Positions 34,301 through 45,304 are shown, counted from the stretch's first letter. The stretch: DNA of 64,000 bases from Branchiostoma floridae (GCF_000003815.2 NC_049986.1:22316030-22380029), one strand, 5' to 3'. Made by a program: numbers and translations. The notes: generated from the letters alone by a model not told the origin.

Positions 34301-36512
34301 GTGCGACCAGAATGTCGTGCGGAATTTGTACGACCATGATATCGTACTACCATAGCCAGGAAGACCATAACTAGGCTTACTGGTTCATCATCATTTACTG
34401 TTAGCTGTTTGGCCAAACAGTCCCTAACCCTAACACCCTAACAGGGTTCTCCCAGAATCTTTTAGTATAGTGGAGGGGCTGGCAAAAATAACCCAAACCA
34501 ACGCGCTACACTTTCATGAAAATGTGTTCATTTTGCATGACAGAGGGTGTCAAATACTACAAGACATAATATACTGTTGTTATTCCTTTGTTGTGAAGTG
34601 TCAAAACCACTAATGGTTTTGATCATCGCCCATTCACAAGTTTTTGCAGTTAATGCCAACTGGAAAAGTGATGCCACCTGGCACAAAAATCTGTGAATTT
34701 TCATTAATTTTAGCAAAAGTAACCATGGAAATAGGGAAGAAACACACTAGATTTCAAAATTAGTATAGTGGAGCTGGGCTGGAGTATAGTGGAGGGCCTC
34801 CCTTATTCCATCCTTTGGGGAGGACTCTGCCTAACCTTAACCCTAACTCTCTGTGTAACATAGACTCCTCTGTCCGGGGTTATAACTGACCCCTTCCCGC
34901 AGAAGCCAGCAATGTTGGGCGGCCGTATGGAAGCGTGAGGACATGACTTTTCCTAGAATATTGTTGGCAACAATTTACCAAAAATAGAGCAAGTTTATGA
35001 TTTTTTGTGTTGCCATGGCAACGGGTTTCTGAAAGGCAAATTTTACAAAATTCACTAATTTTGGGTTAAACAATGAGATTTTAAGATTTTGTGTCATAAT
35101 TACGTGATATTACGTCATACTGATATAGAAATTTCTTGACGAGCATAGCAACCCCCTGCAAATTTGGTCATTATACAGTAAGCCGTTTTGAAAATACAAA
35201 GCCCCTCCCCCCAGTCCAGGGAGTCAGGATGAGTGATTGGACAGTATAGACAATGGACTGATGACCTCGGTAGTGTTTCTGGACTCAAGTGCAGCGTTTG
35301 ACTTGGTGGACCACGTCCTTCTTTTGAAGAAGCTAAAAAATTTATGGATTCTCTGAGGAAGCGCCGTCGTGCATCCAGTCATACCCATCAAACCGCAAGT
35401 GGCAGATGCAAATAGAGAATACAGCCAGGGAGTGTTACAATGCGGGGTGCCACGGGAAAGTTGTTTGGGACCGCCAACAACTGCAAAGCATTTACGTCAA
35501 TGACATGTTTATCACAGTAGAGAATGGGGAACTGGATCGGTATCCTGATGACAGTACAGTACATGCACGTGCCATGCAGCAGTATGCGCTGTACATGGCA
35601 TAAGCTAAAGGACAAAGGCTTTCGTGGATTTGGATTGTGTGGCTAGATGCATGGTCTGACTACAACATGTTTGAACTGAACGATGACTAAGACTATGCTG
35701 TTTGGGACGTCTAAGAAGATAAGACTAACACTTGTGCACTCAGAGGGCAGAATTTTCAACAAGTACAAGTACAAGATTTTGGGACTCGAGTACATGTCAA
35801 CCAAAACCTCACATCAGCCAATATTGTCTGATGTGAGGTTTTAGACCATGTAGTAAACTTAAAGACGCGTAATAGGAGCATGGCACAAGTGAGCAGGGTG
35901 AGGAAATCACTTCTGCGCAGACTGAGAATAGCACCGATTCTAGCCCAGAGACAGAGATGCCCAGACTTCTGCAGCTCGTTGTGGGCAAGTACATCCGTGA
36001 AAAACATAAAACGGCTTCAAGTCATAGAAAAAGAGCAGAAACATGGTAAGAATACCAGTGGTCCTGTCCAACATGCCCTCCCCTTCGCCTGGAATTCCAT
36101 CAATCTGTGTCCTACTGTCCCAGTTTTCTAGACCGAACGCCTCCAGCTCCAAAGGGAGTCTGCATGACCCACTTTCTACCAGGTTGGAATTCCAGCAGCC
36201 CTGCCCTGACTGGCTCCCTGACTGGAATTCCAAACATTCCCATGGACCAGCATTCCTGTGTACAATTCCCAGACTTGCGGCGTCGCCATGCGGCGTCGCC
36301 AAAAATATCACTTGAGTCATTTTTTATCAATTTACGACAACCTGTGATTTAATCAGGCTATTTGGCCGAAGTGGTATCATGATATTTTCCTGTCACTGCT
36401 TGTGACAACTATGGGAATGACTATGAACTGATAACTCGTCCCTACCTTGGCCTCTTGTCATGCCTGCCAGTAACGCCAGGGGGAGGGCCAAATAGACCCA
36501 ACGGTGATCCAT
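22397..36512 (-). CDS. Secreted F5/8-type C (discoidin) plus C-type lectin protein, 322 residues
   Basis: Seven exons on the minus strand: 36446-36512, 34053-34216, 33312-33458, 29707-29857, 24253-24389, 23549-23640, 22397-22607 (stop TAA). They sum to 969 bp and keep frame. The start [17 protein letters not shown] is a clear signal peptide (cut near residue 22). Residues about 24-172 are an F5/8C domain starting [11 protein letters not shown] and ending VEISGCEIE, with YVRFLPQ near the end. Residues about 181-320 are a CTLD ([53 protein letters not shown]). EPN/QPD and WND motifs are absent (RWDIENC instead), so calcium-dependent sugar binding is unlikely at the usual site. The gene is secreted as far as seen and may bind glycans or phospholipid through the discoidin part; that is inference. 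Intron 5 appears to use a GC donor. Confidence 0.88.
22820..23400. repeat. (GT)n-rich microsatellite in the last intron of the discoidin-lectin gene
   Basis: Interrupted GT/GTGTCT/GTATTT runs over nearly 600 bp between the last two CTLD exons. Long Val/Cys-rich open frames here are artefacts of the repeat. Confidence 0.95.
24253..24389 (-). CDS. First CTLD exon of the discoidin-lectin gene, with a GC splice donor
   Basis: Acceptor TCCGTTCAG precedes [19 protein letters not shown], and the exon ends at KQACQ. The next bases are GCAAGT, not GT. Splicing there joins Q to the AQGGTLAM exon at 23640 in frame and restores the CTLD. No GT donor gives a sensible join nearby, so a GC-AG intron is the best model. 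Confidence 0.7.
24426..24663. repeat. 60-bp tandem repeat, four copies, just upstream of a CTLD exon
   Basis: Units contain CGTATTGAGGTCACCTGAGT and GCCGAATGGCAGCTCGCTCC. One further separate copy lies at about 24980-25035. On the gene strand the array starts some 36 bp before the acceptor of exon 5. The segment between array and orphan copy shares CCATGGAAAGGTGCTA with 25076, so duplication in this intron was repeated. Confidence 0.9.
25045..28256 (-). mobile_element. Decayed LINE with ORF1 esterase part and reverse-transcriptase C-terminal part
   Basis: Read on the minus strand. 28256-27981 gives [18 protein letters not shown] and [14 protein letters not shown]; 27400-27050 has a coiled-coil-like part ([18 protein letters not shown]); 27127-26792 has RIFADSLF and [11 protein letters not shown], typical of SGNH esterase-like ORF1 proteins of CR1/L2-type LINEs. 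From 26030 reverse-transcriptase thumb sequence follows ([53 protein letters not shown]) and near 25200 [19 protein letters not shown]. Frames shift several times, and endonuclease and the catalytic core are missing. It is a pseudogenic copy with an internal deletion in an intron of the discoidin-lectin gene. Confidence 0.75.
28545..29210. repeat. 162-bp tandem repeat, about four copies
   Basis: Units start CCTGAAATTTGGTACATAGG, continue through a poly-T/GCCATTTTTGACTAAAA part and end CTTGTATGGAAACCAAATGA. Divergence increases toward the right. No coding content was seen. Confidence 0.85.
29707..34216 (-). CDS. F5/8-type C domain exons (three) of the discoidin-lectin gene
   Basis: 34216-34053 encodes [20 protein letters not shown] to GPSIEEWLQ; 33458-33312 encodes [29 protein letters not shown]; 29857-29707 encodes [13 protein letters not shown] and [10 protein letters not shown]. 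These follow the order of a discoidin/F5-8C domain: N-terminal Cys, W-L-Q-VDLG strand, TQG turn, YVRF-P strand, and the closing Gly-Cys-Glu. Length (about 150 residues) is usual. Intron phases are 1-0-0-1, so the domain could move as a symmetrical phase 1-1 module. Confidence 0.9.
31062..31921 (+). mobile_element. 5'-truncated LINE (CR1/jockey-like) inserted in another repeat
   Basis: Plus strand carries [18 protein letters not shown] (about 31228-31285), then after a frame change [45 protein letters not shown] and a C-terminal end near 31727. These are the conserved C-terminal motifs of non-LTR reverse transcriptases. The 3' end is a short (ACTGA)n tail at 31902-31921. The flanking repeat (CAGTACCGTAGGAAAA before; AAAACGCCAGGTAAACCG after) is continuous if the element is removed. 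Confidence 0.8.
31922..33311. other. Intron of the discoidin-lectin gene, repeats only
   Basis: Continues the interrupted interspersed repeat to about 32080. From 32220 to 32640 it shows GTTACCGTTAACGTTTG-type motifs in both orientations (possible foldback), then unassigned sequence. No exon was recognised. Confidence 0.4.
33690..33878. mobile_element. MITE with GGGCCCGG termini
   Basis: Foldback with left end GGTCCCAACTCCGGGCCCGG and right end CCGGGGCCCGGTTTGGAAAT. Similar termini occur at 41818-41975, 57284-57395 and 62466-62937 (CACATTTCCAAACCGGG), so this is a family in the window. Confidence 0.6.
34780..35225 (-). mobile_element. Possible diverged relative of the piggyBac-like element at 38036
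   Basis: Around 34955-35060 the sequence, reversed, resembles 38765-38885 (TTGTTGGCAACAATTT, GTTGCCATGGCAAC, CTTTTCCTA motifs). Its right end has a C-run (GCCCCTCCCCCCAG) like the other. Clear termini were not found. Confidence 0.4.
35255..36035 (+). mobile_element. LINE reverse-transcriptase pseudogene
   Basis: Frames with shifts give [16 protein letters not shown] (the AFD-VDH motif), then [16 protein letters not shown] where an active enzyme has YADD or FADD, and later [18 protein letters not shown] of the C-terminal region. The catalytic motif is altered and frames are broken, so it is dead. It lies in intron 1 of the discoidin-lectin gene. Confidence 0.65.
36446..36512 (-). CDS. Signal-peptide exon of the discoidin-lectin gene
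   Basis: ATG at 36512 is the first in-frame start; 22 codons encode a basic residue, an apolar core ([12 protein letters not shown]) and a polar end (MTRGQ), then GTAGGG donor. Phase 1 matches the next exon at 34216. The upstream sequence GCAGGTGAACAG could be 5' UTR; no TATA box is evident. Confidence 0.88.
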
Positions 36513-36519
36513 TCTGTTC

Positions 36520-37650
36520 ACCTGCAGCAAAACAAAGTGTAAAAACATTCATATTATGTAATAATCTATGCTTGGTCATGTACACCTTTAACTAACTTAC
36601 TCAGGTCTCAGTGTTTACGTAACAATCAAAGCATTTATTACATGTACTTAGAAGAATTAGAGACTTTAACGTTGATTATGCAAACTAGGGACTTATTTGC
36701 ATGATTGATATCTGCTAATCTTCCACCTGTCACAAATGTAGAAAATATGGAAAACGCTGTGAAAATAGATTTTCATATCAAGTATGCAAATTAAGTCCAA
36801 ATTTGCATAATTTGCACTTTATGGAAATCTTTCTATGCTCCGTTATGATCTTTGGAAGATATGGACAAAAAATGAGGCTTGATTCTTCAAGAGCAAAATC
36901 GCTATCTACACGGATGAGTTAAATTGCAAAGCAATTGGTTTATAGCAAACTCATTTTTCACCGAATAATATGAAATTTAGCACAAAGATAAAGGCACATA
37001 TCTTTTTGAAACTGAAATATCCCAGTATTCTGCACAGATTTTTATGAGAGACGGAGTTGACTTCAAGATGACCACACCCTGGAAGTCTGCCAGGAACCCA
37101 GTTCCTTCGGATCTGACCCATTTACAATTACTGTAGGGAGATGGAATTACATCTGTATAATAATAATATATGTATATATGTTGCATGCTAATTTTGACCT
37201 CTGAACCCCCAGCAGTTCCTCTTTTACAGTGGTAGGATCAAGTGAAGTGTGACATTAGAGGCAATGTATGGATTCATAGCCGACTGAGTCATGTTCGATT
37301 AAAGGTTTCTGTAGACCACTTTTCCATTAACGGAGAGAAACGAAGACTGGCACAGTTATTAGATGTTTAAAGACACCAAGAAGGGTGTTGAATTCCGTAT
37401 CTCTTACTTGATGGCAAAGTAATCAACAACAAAAATTTCGACACTTTCTCAGCACCCTGAAAAACACACTGAACCTCACTCAACCCCAGCAACGAAAAAA
37501 CCTATTGGATTTCCAGACTGAAAATAAGCTTGTGGCTTATAGCGACCTGCATTTGGATAGATGTGCAGGTTCACTCTCCTGCAATATTTGCAAGTTTCAA
37601 GGCGGTTGTGTGGCTTGGTACTAAGCTGTCAGGGACTGGTCGATATTTAG
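36520..37650. other. No gene recognised
   Basis: Contains pieces of the octamer-type repeat (TTATGCAAACTAGG, CAAATTTGCATAATT, 36660-36830) and AT-rich sequence. It is the presumed upstream region of the discoidin-lectin gene. Confidence 0.5.
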
Positions 37651-37659
37651 CAGGGGGAG

Positions 37660-37760
37660 GGCCGGTCGTCAGAGGGGGGGGGGGGGGCTAGGAAAAAAAT
37701 TGAGCCGGGGGGAGGGCCTAGGAAAAAAAATTGAGCCGGGGGGAGGGCCTAGGAAAATTT
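37660..37760. repeat. G-rich tandem repeat
   Basis: About three copies of a 35-bp unit containing GAGCCGGGGGGAGGGCCTAG and GAAAAAAAATT, preceded by an unbroken run of 14 G. Confidence 0.85.
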
Positions 37761-38035
37761 TTTTGATCGGACTACCAGCAAAATTTGTCCCTCAAAATGC
37801 CGGAAATTGGCGTTTCAGATGGTCAAGATTTCAAAATTTCCCCAGGCCTCCACAAGCTTGACACGCCTCGCACCAAAGTTCGGCATGGTACAAAAAGGTC
37901 GGTGGGTCCCCGCTACACATGCTGAAAATTCGCACAGTCATATTTCACTGCCGCGCCTTTGACTCTATCTCTGTTTAACACCGCTATACAACGTTGTAAA
38001 AATATTGATGTTACAGTGTTCATTTACCGTTTTAA

Positions 38036-38977
38036 CCCTATTCAGACTGAGCTTTTTTGGTCATCCCTGGACCGGGGGGGGGGGGCTTTTGAGGCCCTCC
38101 ACTTCTAAGTCCTCTAACTCTTGAACGACGTGTTGTAAGGCCACAAAATTTTCAGGACATGATATCGACATAATATCTGACGAGTATTCGACGTTTGACG
38201 TTACGTTGACGTAAAATGACGTAATTATGACGTCATCAACTTGATTATATTGGCCGGACCCATGAAAAAAGGGTATTCTCAGAAAACTTCAAGTTATACT
38301 ACAAAAATGTAACAACAAGTGCAGATAACAGAATAATAATGTTTATTACGACTTGTATTGCCAATAGCAACATCGATGACGTCATAATGACGTCTTAAAA
38401 TGACGTCATGCACATCTAAGAAACGAGTTAGGCTCCGCCATATTATATCCACCACCTTGAATTTTTTTTTTGCAACAAATAATCACAAAGGGCAATGGAA
38501 ATAGACTAAATTCATACATTTAGATGGTTTTTGATGAAAAAATACCAGGTAGTTACAAATTTTAAGGGATAATTAGCTTGTTATTCTTGATCTGGCCATA
38601 CGGTCCGCCATCTTGGATTTTGGGCTGATGACGTCATCAAATTAGCATAATTCATGCATACATAATTATGAAAGATATGCTAAATAATATAAGATTTTAT
38701 TTAACAGAAACAGAATAGCAGTAATATAGCAAATAAATGTGAAAAATACATTGTTAGAACCAAAAATAGTGATTTTTGGCAAAACTGCCTGTCAACAAAC
38801 GGTTACCATGGCAACACGAAATAATGGGAACTTTGTCAAACTTCGTAAAATTGTTGCCAACAATATTTTAGGAAAACTCACTAAATTTGGTGGCTTTAGC
38901 GTAAGGCGTTCTGGCGTTATAGGACATCGAAGTTGGCGCAGGCCTCAAAAGCCCCCCCCCCCCCGGTCTGAATAGGG
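38036..38977. mobile_element. piggyBac-like non-autonomous element
   Basis: Ends CCCTATTCAGACTG and, inverted, CCCTATTCAGACCG, each bordered outside by TTAA (38032-38035 and 38978-38981). TTAA target duplication and CCC-starting inverted ends are the piggyBac signature. The ends continue into G-run/C-run arms (GGCTTTTGAGGCC against GGCCTCAAAAGCC). No transposase frame. Four perfect TGACGTCA sites lie inside. Confidence 0.7.
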
Positions 38978-39929
38978 TTAACGCTTGTATTAATAGAGGT
39001 GGGCGGAGAAAATATCAGTCAAATTTGTTTTCCTTTCTTATGAAGATGGCGCGGCAAAGGCATGAAGCTGATTAAGTTACCAAAATGCGACGTAAAATGT
39101 AACGTTACTTCCGGTTTGCAATGCTACCATTCAGTCACGGTGACAAAATTTAGCGTACTTGCATATCTAGTCAACATCTGCGCACCAACACGTGTCGGTA
39201 TTTTTCCTCATATTTTACCTAAAAAAATGACGTGAAAATTCGTATTTTCTTTCATAATTTGGAACGCTCTGGAAGATGACTTGTGACAAAGTGCCGTCTG
39301 TGAAACGGCTGGTGAGACTTGTGAATTCAGCTTTCCTCGTTTCATGTTCGCTTTCTCTCGCTGTACATCGTCAGCAAATAGGTGTGTTTGGAGATCAAAA
39401 TCTTTGTCGACAATGTTCAATTTGCTTAGAAGGAAAAAAGACGACTGTCACAGGGCTTGGCGCATCGTGAGGGCTTGGAATATTTTGCATGGCGCAACGT
39501 GATTTCAAACCCACTGCGCTACCTGAAATTTTGCAGACAGGACACCTCTTTCCCCACTACTATGTTATAAAATCTTACACAACGTCCTTGTTATAACCTG
39601 TACAGCTAGCAGCGAGTTCTCGGCTTGGGAACTATCATAATTATCAAACGCACGCAGTACAAGACGTGTGCAAGCCGATTCCCATGTAGGACATGCTGCT
39701 GTACGTGTCGTTACCATGGCAACAGCCTTGTCTGCAGTCTTTAGATGTACCGATTGGACAGGGCGTGCCACTTTATGCTTAAAATCGAATTAACTTGCGA
39801 CCAATCACAGCCCGCAGCGGCGCCAAAAAGGCGGTAAACGTAACGTCAATCAAGAAGAAGCGCGAAACTACGGGAATAACCCGGGAAACTGCAATGTTTG
39901 GGACTGGACAACATTCACATTATCTCGCC

Positions 39930-40265
39930 ATGGCGTCGACTTGTCAAGAAAAAGTGGACGACGCGGAAACTATTGCTTCTACTACAAGTGTTGAGGGACA
40001 AGGAGAAGGGGCAGCAGTGGAGTTGGGGCTTGCAAAGTCCGCGAGGAAACGATGTCGGAGCCGCGGAGGATCTCAAGCCTCTCAAATCCAAGAAAAATGG
40101 GGCAAGAGTCGGCAGTGTCTTTGTCACGTCGGAGACGAGTGGTGTGTGACGTCTGTTTACAGTTTGCACCAGGGGGATGTCGATAGTTTTAAAACTATGA
40201 AAATCGGAAGCTTGACAGTTCATGAGGCCTGTGATACAGACACAGCTACTGAGAAAAGAATCTGA
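39930..40265 (+). CDS. Uncharacterised reading frame of 111 codons
   Basis: ATG in a good context (CTCGCCATGGCG) opens MASTCQEKVDDAETIASTTS, a basic stretch (SARKRCRSRGG) and RQCLCHVGDEWCV, ending at TGA 40265. No domain is recognised. Two other frames are also open over much of it, so chance or a repeat origin is quite possible. Confidence 0.25.
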   Translation: MASTCQEKVDDAETIASTTSVEGQGEGAAVELGLAKSARKRCRSRGGSQASQIQEKWGKSRQCLCHVGDEWCVTSVYSLHQGDVDSFKTMKIGSLTVHEACDTDTATEKRI

Positions 40266-40329
40266 ACTAACGTGTCAAAAAATAAATAAATTCCCGTCAA
40301 AATGCCTTTTAAATCGTACCATTTCAGCT

Positions 40330-40960
40330 CTATTTTTCGTCATAGGACGCTCCCCGATTTACTGCGATTGACGCAGGTACGCTCTAATGACCTCATCGTA
40401 CGATGCACTACGATTCTTGTGACCACGGCTTCATATATTTAAACCATTGCTTCCGATTCTTCCCCGACTTACGACGTACTGTGCTTATGCCGCGCATAAA
40501 ACCTCCATCGCAGTCAATCGTACGATTCTTGTGACCGGGGCTTTACGACGCACTGCGCTCATACCGCGCATCGGAAGGAATCGCGAGGAATCGTTTGCGC
40601 TTTGTGACCGGGGCTTAAACAAACGAACAACAGACAAATAAACAAACGAAAACAACGATTTCAGCTGCAAACATGACACAGCCTGCCGTTGTGCTGCTAC
40701 GATGTTGCTACTTACCGAGTTTCTTGTCAGGACGGTCTCGGTGAGACTGCAGTCTTCTGGAGATCTTCTTTTCGCGCTCTTCTTCTCGAGTCTGGAAGCA
40801 GAAGTGAGGGAATGCGGTGGATCGGGTTTAATTATCTTGTCATGCAGAGCAATTACGCTGACCAAAGCTTTAGTCTACTCATGTTACACAAGCTCTCTGT
40901 TGCCGACTTGACCAAAGCAGTAGTCTACTCATGTTACGCAAGCTCTCTGTTGCCGGCGTG
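40330..40960. repeat. Local repeats
   Basis: 40330-40615 repeats TCGTACGATTCTTGTGACCG and GACGCACTGCGCTCAT variants. 40850-40960 is a two-copy tandem of about 52 bp (TAGTCTACTCATGTTAC, GCAAGCTCTCTGTTGCCG). Nothing coding is recognised. Confidence 0.6.
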
Positions 40961-41017
40961 CAAAGCCTCATCCTGGCCATTCCACGTAAAGGGGGTTTAC
41001 TGACTTCCTGACTTATG

Positions 41018-41297
41018 TCGGGTGTCGCTCATCCCCTGCCACCCGAACCACTGTAGCAGCCCAGTAGTCTCTATCGAGCATTGCCTTTCACTCGCTGTCA
41101 TCCTCGAGACCGGTGTCCCGTCTTAGAACATCTGTGTAGGTGAGGAGTGGTCTGCCCTGTCTCCGCTTCCCATGGGCTGGCTTCCATAGAACTAGGCTGG
41201 ACACTGCTTCTTGGTTGTTTCTGAAGCAGTGCCCAGCAAACCTGAGACGTCTTGCTCGCACTTTATCTGACACCCTGGGTAGTCCAGCATACAACAC
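41018..41297 (-). mobile_element. RTE-like LINE 3' end, broken
   Basis: Minus strand reads VRARRLRFAGHCFRNN, LVLWKPAHGKRRQGRP and TDVLRRDTGLEDDSE, the typical last motifs (R-L-GH, W-P-G-R-x-R-GRP, D-L-R-D-G) of RTE-type polyproteins. An in-frame TGA interrupts it before KAMLDRDYWAATV and a final stop near 41020. Only the end is present. Confidence 0.75.
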
Positions 41298-41299
41298 CC

Positions 41300-43000
41300 T
41301 GTATGTTGGTGGGTTTTAAACTACACCTTCATTTGACGTTGTGAACGCTACCTAGTATTTTATGCGATTAGCTCAAGCTTCAACAGCGGTTAGTTCGGCT
41401 TGATATGAAAGACGCATGTATGTTTCTACAGCTAAGACTGGCATAACTTGAGAACGCCGGGATGGTTTGTAAACCCAGCTGGTCTGAAATATGGCCAAAA
41501 AGTAATCGATTCACGTGATTCTCCTGAACTCTTGTGTATCTTATGTACAATTATCTAATAAGGTAAGATTTAAAGACAGTCACGTACCGTTTTGCGTGAT
41601 ATAAAGTTGGAAATCCAGTCGTCTCCAAGTGATGGAAAACGGTTTGGTAAACTGTGACACACAATTGACCCAGACACGTGTGATCAGTCCGGTGGCTAGA
41701 GGAGTACAGACCAAGGAACTACATGTACAGTCGAAAAACCGGTCCTAGAGGTCAGAGGTCACCAAACAGGATGTCTCCATTTTGGGGAGTTTCCATGCCA
41801 TCTGGCATTTAGTTCACATTTTTTCTAAACCTGGGCCCGACCGGGAAGCTTATGGGAACAAAAAGAATAATAAAAAAGACACCAATATTCACAAAATGTA
41901 GAAATAAGATTCGCGGGTATGATTTGAGTATATTTCTACTTCGTTTCGTAAAACATCCCGGTTTGGTAATATGACCCAGAGTAGCCCCTGAAGGCCTGCA
42001 CACTTGTCAGAATATATTCTAGACTGGCTTTCATGTATTCCAACGTTCATTTCCTTGTTGTTTTGTTAGATAGCCTCATGATATATTTCGAACCCGAAAA
42101 ATACATGTATTCTGCGCTTCAATTAACCTGTGCGTCGGGCATCCAAAATTAGGTCAGCTACAATACGCAACTGGATACTATCTTAAGCTACCAATCAATA
42201 GTTAAGACCTGGAAGAACCATTGTGCTCCCCAATAACGGGGGATGTGACCCAAATCACACATTATTTCAGAGCAAGTTTTCCAATTTCCTTCCTCAAGAC
42301 CAGTCAGCCGTATGTCCGAACACATTAAGGCAGGGTGTTGTGACATGGAAATAGATTTAGTAATTAGAAAGTCAATGAACCGGTGTTTGTGAAGTCGTTC
42401 CTCTTCATTCTGCGATCCGTAACTCCTGTGATATGTTTGACCATCTCCACGGACTCAAACGTTACACCAATGTTGTCAGATTGGAGCCTACGGACGATCA
42501 ACTTGATAAGATCCATACAAAGTCCAGCTTTTGGAGTTTATCCAGAGAACAGAAGACACAGCCGCCATTTCCAATCAACTAAGGTCAGAAGCCAGAGATT
42601 CGTCACGGTGGACTGCCGGATACAGGGGATACCCCTCGGTGTTCCCCACGGGTGGTAATTCGCTAAGATATAACGCCAATTCACCTTTATTCGAAGTATA
42701 ACCTATATCCGTTGTTCCTAAAACAAAGCATTTAAGGATATCAAGTTGACGGGCGGCGGTGTCAAACTGCGATATATTTCTTACAATATTTCAGTTTGAA
42801 ACCACTGCCCGTCGACTTGCTATCACTATTATTATTAAAACACCTGTCTTTCAAAACGACGAATATAGGTTACTCCATGGATAAAAGTAAACTAGCGTTA
42901 GACGAAACTGAAGTAATAGGACTAATACTTTTTCATAGAAGTTGGTCGACTTATCTGTTCAAAATTCTTCATTTTTCGGCCCACAAATTTTTGGAGAAAA
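41300..43000. other. No gene recognised
   Basis: Holds a GGGCCCG-type MITE at about 41818-41975 and unassigned DNA. A moderately GC-rich patch at 42383-42660 is open on the plus strand but has no recognised domain or splice context. Confidence 0.5.
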
Positions 43001-43002
43001 AT

Positions 43003-43717
43003 TACTGTCCAAGCAGAGGTTAGGCTCCGGTTGTGTTTTAAAATGTTTTTATGTGTTTTTATCGGGCTTTCTAGTTTTTCTACCCTTTCTTCGTGTCTCG
43101 CGGCCTCACGTTGTTGTTGTTAAGGTGGGGTCACACCTGCGTATATATCCAAGTCCGTTTGAGGTGCGTATGAAGCTCTTAGTCTCTACCAGGCTCCACA
43201 GGTCGCGGGAAAAATAGTACAAATTGGAAAAATACAGAGGCACAACATGCCAGATGAGTTAGCTGACCGAGAAGTATGGTTATCGACCCAGCTAACTCGT
43301 CTGACATGTTACCTGTTTACGTTTGTCCAATTTCCATTATTTTTTCCAACGACCTGTGGGGCCTGGTGGAGGTAAATACTCCCATGCGCGCCTCATACGG
43401 ACTTAAATATATACGCACGTGTGACATCTTAAACTTCTCTCCCAAACCGCACGAACACATCGCCATGTCACGTGGTAATTACCGCATTGAACGTACACGA
43501 TCTGGTTCGTAATGCTTTTAATTTGCGGAATCATATCATGCATTTCAAAACTTATGTTGGATGCACCTGTGCTCATGTTTCATTTATTGTGTTTTTTACA
43601 TGCATGAGTGTATTTTAGGCCGCGAGACATAAATGGTACAAAATGGCAAGTCCGATAACTACGCGTAAAATATATATTTTGAAAAACAGCCGGAGTCTAA
43701 CAATTGCTTGGAGAGTA
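43003..43717. mobile_element. Long MULE-like MITE (715 bp)
   Basis: Left end TACTGTCCAAGCAGAGG then TTAGGCTCCGG; right end CCGGAGTCTAACAATTGCTT then GGAGAGTA. Internal arms repeat ATCGGGCTTTCTAG-type sequence and CGCGGCCTCAC against GGCCGCGAGAC. Same termini as 15586-15775 and 62256-62455 but a longer middle. No clear 9-bp duplication remains. Confidence 0.65.
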
Positions 43718-43719
43718 GT

Positions 43720-45158
43720 GAAAGCTCATTAACTGACCCACACGCAGATAATTGGGATACTTTAATGAGACATCATTTAGTGATCGAACCGGTTTTTCGT
43801 TTCTTTGTGGATGTTTTGTTTACTCCAGCAAACAATAGACAGCGCCTCTCAGCCTGCCGTACTGATTTTCTGACGCGCTACGGTTTTACTGATTAACATT
43901 CAATAGCGTTAAAGTGTTACGTATTACTTTGTTTTTAAGTGTTTCAAAATTCACCAGAAATAGTATTCTTTGCAGGAATCTGGTATGGGGCAGTAGTACA
44001 TGTAGAAACAGCAACAACTATAATCCGAATGAATTCAGGTCCTCTATGTCTATTTATAATTTCTATTACACCCAACTGGCTCAACTTAAGCATACATGGC
44101 ATAAGGGTGCATTTGTCATTTAAACGTTTAGCCTCTCATATTTGTCTGGAACTTGCCCCAATAGGGAGTGCGTACTTTAATCGGGGTGCATACTTTACTC
44201 GAGAAAATACGACATGTACAGTTCCTTAACTGTACCGCCCACTCCTCAAACCTTTAGTCCCAAATACTAAGTATGTAATGTAAGTCAAGACCAAGCATGC
44301 TAGGAACTTCTACCAATTTGTTTTCAACCTTTATTTAACCTTGATACATCATTCGGCCTGAGCCGTTTTTCAAGATTTCAAGGGTGGGGGAGGTCAGAGG
44401 TCTAAATCCCTTCTAAATACAATGCAGTACACAAAAGATACAATTCAACATTCCATAAATACTTTCGTATTCAACACAATATCAGTCCATCTCATAGTCC
44501 ATAGTTACATAATTTCTAGTCGAGTCAAGTTCTTAAACGACGATAAAGAGGGCGCCTGCCTCAAGTTCTGCCTCAGACTATTCCACAGAACTGTGCCTGA
44601 ATACGTTATAGATCTTCGAAACGCTTCTCTGTGGACCATGGGTAAGTATAGTTGGTTGGATTCGCTTTGTCGCGTTGATCTAGACCAATGACAAAACTCA
44701 ACTGGTAATAGACCATTTATTATTTGCAGAAAATATTTAGTAAGTTCAGTTCATTGCACTGACTGTCCTTGTCAGATTGTCCAGGGAGAATTACTGGCTG
44801 GTACACATCGTGGGGTGGAAATTAAAGTTTACGTATCAGCAGTTATGATAGTAATTTAACATACATGTAGCAATCATATAAGAATTCCTGTTACCTTTTG
44901 CAAAATGATAATTTGCACATAATTATTCAAGCTTGTGTGTGTATATGTACATGTATATCGTATCATAGATGACACGAGTTATAAAGATGCGAAGGATAAC
45001 AAAATTCTTGTACATGACCAAGTACTATATTTGAAGACCGACGTTTCGGCGATCGCCTGTCACATTCCTCTGGACAATTCTGACTGGTTCTGGTCCGCAC
45101 CAAAAGTAAGTGTCTCTGTTGATTGATACGGTCCTAAATGTAAAGTATTTAGTACAAA
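43720..45158. other. No gene recognised
   Basis: Open stretches at 43914-44229 and 44422-44691 show no domain I know. 45040-45070 has GACGTTTCGGCGATCGCC and CACATTCCTC, a dispersed motif like that near 10228. Confidence 0.4.
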
Positions 45159-45304
45159 TACTGTAAATGCAGAATTTTTTTGCGGTGGATTAATGTTTCT
45201 ATTATTGTATTAGACTGCAGTCTATGGTGTTACCGCGAACTTGAATCCACCGCGAAAAGTCCCTTTACCCGCTACCGCGAAATTAAATCCCCGTATTTAC
45301 AGTA
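45159..45304. mobile_element. Small MITE with TACTGTAAATGC ends
   Basis: 146-bp foldback: left TACTGTAAATGCAGAA, right CCCCGTATTTACAGTA. The interior is rich in CGCGGT/CCGCGA motifs (TTTGCGGTGGATT against AATCCACCGCGAA). Confidence 0.75.

Noticed and set aside
37660-37760. CRISPR-like array
   Set aside because: Simple G-rich tandem repeat in a eukaryotic genome; no constant repeat with unique spacers.
42383-42658. Exon of a host gene
   Set aside because: Open on one strand and GC-richer than its surroundings, but with no recognised domain, start or splice pattern.
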